A stretch of DNA of 64,000 nt from Rhodoferax sp. (GTDB lineage: Bacteria; Pseudomonadota; Gammaproteobacteria; Burkholderiales; Burkholderiaceae_C). Below, in pieces: positions 18,651-26,227 of the stretch. Below the pieces are notes generated by a model. That model had not been told where the DNA came from. It made no database searches and saw only the letters and a list, made by a program, of their open reading frames with translations. The first letter of the stretch is position 1, and each line of letters starts with the position of its first letter. The stretch spans positions 248,001-312,000 of the forward strand of contig NZ_JADMJN010000002.1 of NCBI RefSeq assembly GCF_018780565.1, read 5' to 3'. A program made the position numbers and the translations under genes.

Positions 18651-19552
18651 TGAGCTACGGATCTGTTTACGCAAAGGGTTTGTTCGCTGGCAAGGTGATG
18701 CTGGTCACCGGTGGCGGCTCCGGCATTGGCCGCTGTGTCGCGCATGAACTCGCGGCACTGGGCGCGCACACCGTGCTGGTGGGGCGCAAGCCCGAGAAGC
18801 TGCAAACGGTGATGGATGAAATCGTGCAGGACGGGGGCGTCGCCAGTTTCTTTGTCTGTGACATCCGTCAGGAAGACGTGGTGAAGCAGACGGTGGCCGC
18901 CATCGTTGCCGCACACGGCCGCATTGATGGCTTGGTGAACAATGCCGGCGGCCAGTACATGACGCCACTGGAAGCCATCACGGCCAAGGGCTGGGAGGCG
19001 GTGATCAACACCAACCTTACCGGCGGCTTCCTGATGGCACGCGAGTGCTTCCTGCAGTCCATGAACAAGAACGGCGGCAGCATTGTGAACATCGTGGCCG
19101 ACATGTGGGGTTCCATGCCCGGTATGGGGCACAGTGGTGCCGCACGTGCAGGAATGGTTAGTTTCACCGAAACCGCCGCCATCGAGTGGGCGAGCAAAGG
19201 CGTGCGCGTGAACGCGGTGGCGCCGGGTTACATCGCGTCCAGTGGCATGGACCACTACCCCGAGGCGATGCGGCCCATGTTGCGTGAGATGGCCAAGACC
19301 ATTCCCCTGGGGCGCTTTGGCACCGAGGCGGAAACCTCTGCCGGTATCGTCTTTTTGCTGAGCCCGGCTGCGGCCTTCATCAGCGGCAGCACACTGCGTA
19401 TTGATGGCGCCCGCCCCCAGGTGCGCATGGGCTGGCCGATGCGGGTGGCCGATGCGAAGGCGCAGGAACGCGATTCCATCAAGCCGTTCAACGGCTTTCA
19501 CCGAGCCACAACGCCCAAGGTTTTTTCCACCGAAGAGCCCAAACAGCCATGA
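18650..19552 (+). CDS. SDR-family reductase, PECR-like (lacks YxxxK)
   Basis: A 300-residue Rossmann-fold protein with the cofactor motif TGGGSGIG, LVNNAGGQY and the C-terminal NAVAPGYIASSG. At the place of the classical catalytic YxxxK it reads GHSGAARAGMVSF, the arrangement of peroxisomal trans-2-enoyl-CoA reductase (PECR) and 2,4-dienoyl-CoA reductase-like enzymes (HSGAARAG). A role in reducing unsaturated acyl-CoA fits the two acyl-CoA dehydrogenases after it. Its start overlaps the TetR stop and its end overlaps the next start by 4 bp, indicating translational coupling. Confidence 0.85.
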   Translation: MSYGSVYAKGLFAGKVMLVTGGGSGIGRCVAHELAALGAHTVLVGRKPEKLQTVMDEIVQDGGVASFFVCDIRQEDVVKQTVAAIVAAHGRIDGLVNNAGGQYMTPLEAITAKGWEAVINTNLTGGFLMARECFLQSMNKNGGSIVNIVADMWGSMPGMGHSGAARAGMVSFTETAAIEWASKGVRVNAVAPGYIASSGMDHYPEAMRPMLREMAKTIPLGRFGTEAETSAGIVFLLSPAAAFISGSTLRIDGARPQVRMGWPMRVADAKAQERDSIKPFNGFHRATTPKVFSTEEPKQP

Positions 19553-20709
19553 ACTACACACACGAACACCTGGAAATACAGAAGACACTCAAGCGTTTCA
19601 TCGACGCTGAAATCAACCCCCATGTGGATGAGTGGGAGGCAGCCGAGATATTCCCGGCGCATGAGGTTTTCAAAAAAATGGGGAACCTGGGCCTGCTGGG
19701 TTTGACCAAGCCGGAGGCCTATGGGGGTTCCGGGTTGGACTACTCCTATGCCGTGGCCATGGCCGAAACCCTGGGGCATATCGACTGCGGGGGCATCCCC
19801 ATGGCCATTGGTGTGCAGACCGATATGTGCACGCCGGCCTTGGCCCGCTTTGGCAGTGATGAGCTCAAGCGCCAGTTCCTGGCGCCGGCCATCGCCGGTG
19901 ACATGGTGGGTTGCATTGGGGTGAGTGAGCCGGGTGCCGGTAGCGATGTGGCGTCCATCAAAAGCCATGCGCGCAAGGATGGCGATGACTACGTGATCAC
20001 CGGCCAGAAGATGTGGATCACCAACAGCCTGCAGGCCGACTGGATGTGCATGCTGGTCAACACCAGTGATGGACCCCAGCACAAAAACAAGAGTCTGGTG
20101 ATGGTGCCCATGGACACACCCGGTATCGAGAAAGCCAAGAAGCTCAAGAAGATTGGCATGAACGCCAGCGACACCGGCCTCATTTACTTTGACGAAGTGC
20201 GTGTGCCACAGCGCTACCGCATTGGTGAAGAGGGGCAGGGCTTCATGTACCAGATGATGCAGTTTCAGGAGGAACGTTTGTGGGCCGCATCGAGTTGCCT
20301 TCAGAGCCTCACCAATTGCATTCAGTGGACGGTGGAGTGGGCGCAGGAGCGCAAGCTGTTCGGGGCCACCCTGGCGGACCAGCAATGGGTGCAGTTCAAG
20401 CTGGCGGAGATGAAGACCGAGCTGGAGAGTCTGCGCGCGTTGACTTACCGGGCCTGCGAGCTCTACATCCAGGGCCAGGACGTCGTGGAGCTGGCCTCCA
20501 TGGCCAAGCTCAAGGCCGGGCGCCTGAACCGCATCATTCCCGATGGCTGTCTGCAATTCTGGGGCGGCATGGGCTTCACCTGGGAAAACAAGGTGTCCCG
20601 CCTGTACCGCGATGGCCGCCTGGGCTCCATTGGTGGCGGTGCGGACGAAGTGATGATGGGCATCATTGCCAAAAGCATGGGCGTGACCAAGCGCCCGACT
20701 CGCAGTTAA
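19549..20709 (+). CDS. Acyl-CoA dehydrogenase
   Basis: A 386-residue acyl-CoA dehydrogenase of usual length. Signatures: the flavin loop IGVSEPGAGSDVASIKSHA, MWITNSLQADWM, and a C-terminal LQFWGGMGFTWENKVSRLYRDGRLGSIGGGADEVMMGIIAKSMG. The catalytic base would be in the C-terminal half; its position varies among short-chain, isovaleryl and long-chain types and is not assigned here. The ATG overlaps the end of the SDR gene (ATGA). A second, divergent dehydrogenase follows after 17 bp. Confidence 0.92.
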   Translation: MNYTHEHLEIQKTLKRFIDAEINPHVDEWEAAEIFPAHEVFKKMGNLGLLGLTKPEAYGGSGLDYSYAVAMAETLGHIDCGGIPMAIGVQTDMCTPALARFGSDELKRQFLAPAIAGDMVGCIGVSEPGAGSDVASIKSHARKDGDDYVITGQKMWITNSLQADWMCMLVNTSDGPQHKNKSLVMVPMDTPGIEKAKKLKKIGMNASDTGLIYFDEVRVPQRYRIGEEGQGFMYQMMQFQEERLWAASSCLQSLTNCIQWTVEWAQERKLFGATLADQQWVQFKLAEMKTELESLRALTYRACELYIQGQDVVELASMAKLKAGRLNRIIPDGCLQFWGGMGFTWENKVSRLYRDGRLGSIGGGADEVMMGIIAKSMGVTKRPTRS

Positions 20710-20726
20710 CTATTTCAGGAATAAGC

Positions 20727-21902
20727 ATGTCAGTGACAGATATCGATGCAGAAGACATCACCCAAATTGAAGATGCGGCCCGTCGTTTTATCCAGACCGA
20801 GGTGGCCTCGCATCTGGGTGATTGGGAAGAGGCGGGCGAGTTTCCGCGTGCACTCTACAAGCGGGCTGCTGAAATGGGTTGGCTGGAGATGGGCTACCCG
20901 GAAGAATTCGGTGGTACACCCAGCCCCTGGACCCTGCGCAACGCCATGACCATCGCCCTGGCGCGCCATGGCGGCAGCGGGGGCTTGATGGCCAGTCTGT
21001 TCAGTCACAACATCGGCCTGCCGCCGGTGGTGCGCCATGGCAGCGCGGAGTTGCAGCGCCGGGTCATTCCTGATGTGCTGCAAGGCAAAAAGATTTCGGC
21101 CTTGGCCATTACCGAACCCGGTGGCGGCACCGACGTGTCGGCACTCAAAACCACGGCCCGCCTGGAGGGCAATGAGTATGTGGTGGATGGCGAGAAGGTG
21201 TTCATCACCTCCGGTATGCGCGCCGATTGGCTCACGGTGGCGGTGCGTACCGATCTGAAGAACAAAGGCCCCATGGGTATCTCCATGCTGATGGTGCCGG
21301 GTGACGCCGTGGGCTTGTCGCGCAGTCCGCTGAAAAAAATGGGCTGGTTGTGTTCGGACACTGCGCACCTTCGCTTTGACGGCGTGCGCGTGCCGGCCAG
21401 CAATCTGGTGGGCGAAGAGGGGGCCGGCTTCAAGATCATTTTGACCAACTTCAACGGCGAGCGTCTGTCCATGGCGGCCATGGCTCTGGGTTTCTCCGAG
21501 TGTTGCTATGACGAGGCTTTGTCCTGGGCACGTCAGCGCAAGACCTTTGGCACGGCACTCGTGGATCACCAGGTGATTCGTCACAAGCTGATGGACATGA
21601 AGATGCGCATTGAGTCCACGCGGGCCTGGCTCAATGCGGTGTCGGCCCGTGCCGATGCGGGCGACCGTGGTGATAAGTCTGCCAAGGGCGCCGAGTGGGT
21701 GTCCCAGGTGTGCCTGCTGAAAAATCACGCGACCCAGACCATGCAGTTTTGCGCGGACCAGGGTGTGCAGATTCTGGGTGGCATGGGCTTCATGCGCGGC
21801 ACTGCCTGCGAGCGCATCTACCGTGAGGTCAAGGTGATGATGATTGGTGGCGGCGCCGAGGAGATCATGAAAGAGTTGGCTTCGCGTCAGCTCGGTCTGT
21901 GA
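20727..21902 (+). CDS. Acyl-CoA dehydrogenase (second of the pair)
   Basis: A 391-residue acyl-CoA dehydrogenase distinct from its neighbour (ITEPGGGTDVSALKTTARL, VFITSGMRADWL, GVQILGGMGFMRGTACERIYREVKVMMIGGGAEEIMKELASRQ). Start ATG 20727 follows a CAGGAATAAG ribosome-binding site. Adjacent paired dehydrogenases with low mutual identity often form a heteromeric pair or serve different chain lengths; which applies here is unknown. The thioesterase gene begins 11 bp later. Confidence 0.92.
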   Translation: MSVTDIDAEDITQIEDAARRFIQTEVASHLGDWEEAGEFPRALYKRAAEMGWLEMGYPEEFGGTPSPWTLRNAMTIALARHGGSGGLMASLFSHNIGLPPVVRHGSAELQRRVIPDVLQGKKISALAITEPGGGTDVSALKTTARLEGNEYVVDGEKVFITSGMRADWLTVAVRTDLKNKGPMGISMLMVPGDAVGLSRSPLKKMGWLCSDTAHLRFDGVRVPASNLVGEEGAGFKIILTNFNGERLSMAAMALGFSECCYDEALSWARQRKTFGTALVDHQVIRHKLMDMKMRIESTRAWLNAVSARADAGDRGDKSAKGAEWVSQVCLLKNHATQTMQFCADQGVQILGGMGFMRGTACERIYREVKVMMIGGGAEEIMKELASRQLGL

Positions 21903-21913
21903 CAATCGGGGCC

Positions 21914-22402
21914 ATGAGCAAACACCTGGAAGTTGACGCGGAGATTGAGTTCGAAGAGGAATTCGTCGTCGGATTGAAAAAAGTCTTTGAGGAGATGATT
22001 GTTTTCAATCAGATACTGGGTTTGAAGATCACATCCCTCAAACCCAGGCAGGTCACGGCGCGCATCGACATGAAGCGTGACCTGATCGGACACTTCAGCT
22101 ACAACCGTATTCATGGCGGCGTCATCAGCGCTGGCCTGGATGCCATGGGCGGCCTGGCCGTGATGGCTGCGATTGGCGCGCGGCATATGGATGAAACACC
22201 GGTGCAGCGTCTGCATCGTTTTGGCAAGCTCGGCACTATTGATTTGCGTATCGACTACCTGCGCCCCGGCATTGGGGAGTATTTCGAGCTGCGCGCCGAA
22301 GTCATGCGACTGGGCTCCCGCGTGGCCTCGACCCGCATGGAGTTTCTCGGGGCTGACGGCAAGCTGTTGTCCACGGGCGCGGGTGCCTACATCGTGTCAT
22401 AA
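21914..22402 (+). CDS. YigI/PaaI-like hot-dog thioesterase
   Basis: A 162-residue single hot-dog protein. The core HGGVISAGLDAMGGLAVMAAIG around residue 65 carries the conserved HGG followed by an acidic residue typical of PaaI-type thioesterases; the C-terminus is GKLLSTGAGAYIVS. The ATG at 21914 is preferred over an upstream in-frame start at 21899. It likely recycles CoA from acyl-CoA intermediates of the preceding genes. It ends 5 bp before the bidirectionally placed terminator hairpin. Confidence 0.82.
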   Translation: MSKHLEVDAEIEFEEEFVVGLKKVFEEMIVFNQILGLKITSLKPRQVTARIDMKRDLIGHFSYNRIHGGVISAGLDAMGGLAVMAAIGARHMDETPVQRLHRFGKLGTIDLRIDYLRPGIGEYFELRAEVMRLGSRVASTRMEFLGADGKLLSTGAGAYIVS

Positions 22403-22425
22403 AAAAAGGCCACCGTGTGGTGGCC
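22401..22425 (-). terminator. Rho-independent terminator of the minus-strand transporter operon
   Basis: A 7-bp stem GGCCACC/GGTGGCC with a 4-base loop is preceded on the plus strand by a run of As (22401-22407), that is, followed by Ts on the minus strand. It ends the convergent binding-protein transcript; on the plus strand no T-run follows. Confidence 0.88.
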
Positions 22426-22445
22426 TGTGGGTCAGGGCTGCAGGA

Positions 22446-23642
22446 TTATTTTTTGACGGGTATCGCACTGCCACCGACGTAGTCGGACACGGTCTTCCAC
22501 TTGCCGTCCTGAATCTGTGACAGGCGCGATGCGTCACTTCCCAAGCGCTTGGTGGGTGAGTAAGTGGCCGGCGCTCCGCCAAACATGTCGGGCGGAATGA
22601 CCATGGTGTCCATGACCTTGATGAAGCTATCCGTCGTCAGATTTTTGCCCGCTTTGGTGGCGGCCTTGGCAAACGAGTCGATGATGATGTAGCCGTAAAC
22701 CGAGAACACGGTGGGGTCTTCATTGAACTTGGTTTTGTACTTGTTGGCCCAGAAGCGAATCGGTTGTGACTGCTCATCGGTATACGGGTGCTGCACGGTC
22801 ATGGTGGCATACAGACCGTCCATGGCTTTGCCGCCGAGCTTGTGAATCAGGTCGGTATAGCCGGCACTGGATGCCAGGAAGGTCGGGTTGTAGCCCAACT
22901 TGCGCGCGGTGGCGATGGCGCCAATGGTTTCACGAATGATGGTGCCCAGCACGATCATGTCGCAACCAGAGGCCTGCATTTTGGATACCTGGGAGGAAAA
23001 ATCGGTTGCCCCGCGCTTGTACGAGGTTTTTTCGGCGAACTCCATGCCGAGTGTTTTCAGTCCAGCCTCCCCGCCTCGCTGTACCTCCAGTCCGAAATCG
23101 TCATCCTGGTACATCGTGCAGACTTTTTTAGCCCCTTTATCCTTCACCAGTTTGGGTACCGCATTGCGCATCTGGTCATAGTAGGTGGCCGCAAAGGAGT
23201 ATTTCAATTTGTGAAACGGCTCGTACATCTCGCGTGCGGCAGTGATCGGGAAGAAGTTGATCACGTTCTTTTCAAACTGCACCGGCATGGCCGCCATGTT
23301 CTGGGCCGTGCCGATGTGGCCGACCATCATGAATATCTTGTCCTGATTCACCAGTTTTTGGGCGGCCAGCACGGCGCGTTTAGGGTCGTAAGCGGAGTCT
23401 TCGACAATCAGCTTGACCTTGCGGCCGTTGATGCCCCCCTGTTCATTGATTTCATCGACGGCCAGCATCATGCCCAGTCGGGCCTGCTTTCCAAAACCGG
23501 CAATCGGACCCGACAGGTCCTGAATCGAGCCCAGTGTGATTTCAGTCTTGCTGACACCTTGAGTCGGGGCTTCCTTTTGCGAATGCACCAGCGTGGCCGA
23601 AAACGCCAATGCGGCGAGTACCGCAGTTGCTTTGAATTTCAT
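22446..23642 (-). CDS. Liv-type ABC transporter periplasmic binding protein 1
   Basis: A 398-residue substrate-binding protein of the LivK/amide-urea group with signal peptide (cut after about residue 21) and the family start ITLGSIQDLSGPIAGFGKQARLGMMLAVDEINEQGGINGRKVKLIVED. The C-terminus reads TYSPTKRLGSDASRLSQIQDGKWK, nearly the same as in the other two copies. It is the most downstream gene of the operon and is separated from copy 2 by an intrinsic terminator, so it may need its own promoter. The ligand is likely a carboxylic or amino acid. Confidence 0.9.
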   Translation of the reverse strand: MKFKATAVLAALAFSATLVHSQKEAPTQGVSKTEITLGSIQDLSGPIAGFGKQARLGMMLAVDEINEQGGINGRKVKLIVEDSAYDPKRAVLAAQKLVNQDKIFMMVGHIGTAQNMAAMPVQFEKNVINFFPITAAREMYEPFHKLKYSFAATYYDQMRNAVPKLVKDKGAKKVCTMYQDDDFGLEVQRGGEAGLKTLGMEFAEKTSYKRGATDFSSQVSKMQASGCDMIVLGTIIRETIGAIATARKLGYNPTFLASSAGYTDLIHKLGGKAMDGLYATMTVQHPYTDEQSQPIRFWANKYKTKFNEDPTVFSVYGYIIIDSFAKAATKAGKNLTTDSFIKVMDTMVIPPDMFGGAPATYSPTKRLGSDASRLSQIQDGKWKTVSDYVGGSAIPVKK

Positions 23643-23667
23643 GACGGGTCTCCATTCAGGGGTTGAA

Positions 23668-23696
23668 AAAAATGCGTGGGGTGAGCACGCATTTTT
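23668..23696 (-). terminator. Bidirectional intrinsic terminator between binding proteins 1 and 2
   Basis: An 11-bp stem formed by AAAAATGCGTG and CACGCATTTTT with a 7-base loop lies in the 103-bp gap. The A/T tracts allow termination on both strands. On the minus strand it follows binding protein 2 and precedes binding protein 1. Confidence 0.8.
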
Positions 23697-23745
23697 GACC
23701 TCACAGGAATCCTGTCAAGCTGTCGTAAACCCCCAAGGGAAACTA

Positions 23746-24912
23746 CTAGTTCTTGGCGTAGTCGATGACCACTTTCCACTTCCCATCCTGGATCTGCGAC
23801 AGTCGGGAGGCATCGCTTCCCAAGCGCTTGGTGGGTGTGAATTTTTGCGGTGGGCTGCCAAACATGTCGGGAGCTGACTGCATGGTTTCCATGGCGCGGA
23901 TGAATTTCGAAGTGGTAGGACGGGGTCCCGAAGCTTGAACAGCCTTGGCAAAAGTGTCGATGGTGGTGTAGCCAAACACGGACATTGAGGATGGATCCTC
24001 ATTGAACTTGGTGATGTACTTGTTGGTCCAGAACCGAACCGGTTGCGAAGGAGAGTCCGCGTAAGGAATCTGCGTCGTCATGGTGGCATACATGCCTTCC
24101 ACCGCCTTGCCGCCGAGCTTGTGAATCAGCTCGGAGTAGGCTGCGCTGGAGCCCATGAACATGGGGTTGAAGCCGGTCTTGCGTGCTTCGCCAATGGTGC
24201 CCACGGTTTCGCGGATGATGGTGCCCAGCACCACCAGTTCGCAGCCAGAGGCTTTCATTTTGGCAACTTGTGACGAGAAGTCGGTGGCGCCGCGTTTGAA
24301 TGAGGTCTTCTCGGTCAGGGTCATGTTCTCCAGCTTCAGGCCATCTTCGGCACCGCGCAGCACTTCCAGTCCAAACTCGTCGTCCTGGTAAATGGCGCAG
24401 ACTTTCTTGATGTCTTTTTGCTTGACCAGCTTGGGCAGTGCACCTTTAAGTTGCTCGTAGTAGGTGCTGACCACGGAGAACTTCAAGCGATGAAAGGGTT
24501 CGTACATTTCGCGCGCTGCAGTCAACGGGAAGAAATTGATCACGTCCTTTTCGAACTGGATGGGCATGGCTGCATTGTTCTGCGCCGTGCCGATGTGACC
24601 GACCATCATGAAGATCTTGTCTTTGGAGACGAGTTTTTGCGCGGCCAGTACGGCCTTCTTGGGGTCGTAGCCATGGTCTTCGACCAGCAGCTTGATTTTC
24701 CGACCGTTGATGCCACCCTGCTCGTTGATCTCGTCAATCCGCAACAGCATGCCGTTGCGCGCCTGTTTGCCGTAGCCGGCCAGCGGGCCTGACAGATCCT
24801 GAATGGTGCCGATCAGAATTTCGTCTTTGCTGATGCCCTGTTGTTGCTGGGCACCGGCCAGCGTGGCGGACAGCGCCAAGGTCGTAAGTATCGCGGTGGT
24901 TTTAAATTGCAT
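23746..24912 (-). CDS. Liv-type ABC transporter periplasmic binding protein 2
   Basis: A 388-residue paralogue of copies 1 and 3, with signal peptide MQFKTTAILTTLALSATLAGA and mature start QQQGISKDEILIGTIQDLSGPLAGYGKQARNGMLLRIDEINEQGG. The start at 24912 is preferred to an upstream in-frame ATG because it yields a clean signal sequence. It shares many blocks with its neighbours (VGHIGTAQN, FKRGATDFSSQV, LGTIIRETVGTI). It is bounded by hairpins on both sides. Confidence 0.9.
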   Translation of the reverse strand: MQFKTTAILTTLALSATLAGAQQQQGISKDEILIGTIQDLSGPLAGYGKQARNGMLLRIDEINEQGGINGRKIKLLVEDHGYDPKKAVLAAQKLVSKDKIFMMVGHIGTAQNNAAMPIQFEKDVINFFPLTAAREMYEPFHRLKFSVVSTYYEQLKGALPKLVKQKDIKKVCAIYQDDEFGLEVLRGAEDGLKLENMTLTEKTSFKRGATDFSSQVAKMKASGCELVVLGTIIRETVGTIGEARKTGFNPMFMGSSAAYSELIHKLGGKAVEGMYATMTTQIPYADSPSQPVRFWTNKYITKFNEDPSSMSVFGYTTIDTFAKAVQASGPRPTTSKFIRAMETMQSAPDMFGSPPQKFTPTKRLGSDASRLSQIQDGKWKVVIDYAKN

Positions 24913-24972
24913 AAATTTTCTCTGGTATGAAAAGTAAGGGAACACTGATAAAGAACTGTATGACGGCCAAGC

Positions 24973-25014
24973 GGCACTCGATGATGGCCACCAAGGTGGT
25001 CATCATCGAGTGCC
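24973..25014. repeat. Long intergenic inverted repeat
   Basis: Two 20-base arms (24973-24992 and 24995-25014) are complementary apart from one G-T wobble, separated by only two bases. No T-run follows on either strand, so it is more like a processing or stability hairpin than a terminator. It lies between the genes of binding proteins 2 and 3. Confidence 0.88.
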
Positions 25015-25038
25015 CGCGAAGACCTCAGGGAAATGCCG

Positions 25039-26202
25039 TTAAGGCTTGACGTAGTCGGAGATGACCTTCCACTTGCCGTCCTGGATTTGCGACAGGCGTG
25101 ACAGGTCGCTGCCCAGTCGCTGTTTCGCGCTGTAGGTCAGCTTTGGCGCACCAAAGATGTCCGGCGGAATCGTCATGCTGTCCATGGCTTTGATGAAGCT
25201 GTCCGTCGTGAGTGCAGGCCCCGCTTTCTGTGCGGCCTGGATCAGGATGTCGATCATGGTGTAGCCGTAGGCCGAGAACACGGTCGGGTCATCGTTGAAT
25301 TTGGTCTTGTATTTGTTGGCCCAGAAGCGGATCGGTTGTGAGGCTTCATCCAGATAGGGGTTTTGCACAGACATGGTGGTGTACATGCCGTCCATGGCCT
25401 TGCCGCCGAGCTTGTGAATCAGGTCGGTGTAGGCTGCAACCGAGCCGAAGAACACCGGATTGAAACCATTTTTGCGGGATTCGGCGATGGTGCCAATGGT
25501 CTCGCGGATGATGGTGCCCAGCACCACGAGATCACAGTTGGCCGCCTTCATCCGGGCAACCTGGGACGAAAAATCGGTGGCGCCGCGTTTGAACGAGGTC
25601 TTCTCCGTCATCTCCATCGAGACCGACTTCAGGCCCGCTTCGGCACCGCGCAAAACTTCAAGGCCAAATTCATCGTCCTGGTAAATGGCGCATACCTTCT
25701 TGGCATTTTTATCCTTGATCATTTTGGGCAAGGTGGTGCGCATCTGATCGTAGTAGGAGCTCAGCAAGGCGTATTTCAGGCGGTGCGTTGGCTCGTACAT
25801 TTCACGCGCGGCTGTGAGCGGCATGAAATTGATGACATTTTTTTCGAATTGAACGGGCATTGCCGCGTTGTTCTGGGCTGTTCCCAGATGGCCGGCGAGG
25901 ATGAAAATCTTCTCCTGATTCACCAGCTTCTGGGCTGCCAGGACGGCCTTCTTCGGGTCGTAGCCGGAGTCCTCGGTCACGAGCTTGAGTTTTCGGCCAT
26001 GCACACCGCCTTGTTCATTGATCTCGTCAACGCGCAGCTGCATGCCGTTGCGTGCCTGTTTGCCATAGCCTGCCAAAGGGCCGGACAGATCCTGGATGGT
26101 GCCAACCAGGATCTCGGTCTTGCTGACGCCTTGTTGTTGCGCAGCGCAAAGTGACGATGCGGTGGCAAGGGCCACAAAGAGAAGAGACAGCTTGAGTTTC
26201 AT
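25039..26202 (-). CDS. Liv-type ABC transporter periplasmic binding protein 3
   Basis: A 387-residue paralogue with signal peptide MKLKLSLLFVALATASSLCA and the mature start AQQQGVSKTEILVGTIQDLSGPLAGYGKQARNGMQ. The start at 26202 follows a GGAGATCC ribosome-binding site. It is 25 bp downstream of the acyl-CoA synthetase gene, so it is the copy most tightly coupled to the transporter operon. Sequence appears closer to copy 2 at the N-terminus and to copy 1 in the middle (YTDLIHKLGGKAMDGMY). Confidence 0.9.
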   Translation of the reverse strand: MKLKLSLLFVALATASSLCAAQQQGVSKTEILVGTIQDLSGPLAGYGKQARNGMQLRVDEINEQGGVHGRKLKLVTEDSGYDPKKAVLAAQKLVNQEKIFILAGHLGTAQNNAAMPVQFEKNVINFMPLTAAREMYEPTHRLKYALLSSYYDQMRTTLPKMIKDKNAKKVCAIYQDDEFGLEVLRGAEAGLKSVSMEMTEKTSFKRGATDFSSQVARMKAANCDLVVLGTIIRETIGTIAESRKNGFNPVFFGSVAAYTDLIHKLGGKAMDGMYTTMSVQNPYLDEASQPIRFWANKYKTKFNDDPTVFSAYGYTMIDILIQAAQKAGPALTTDSFIKAMDSMTIPPDIFGAPKLTYSAKQRLGSDLSRLSQIQDGKWKVISDYVKP

Positions 26203-26227
26203 GGGATCTCCAACGGGGTAGTGGGGC

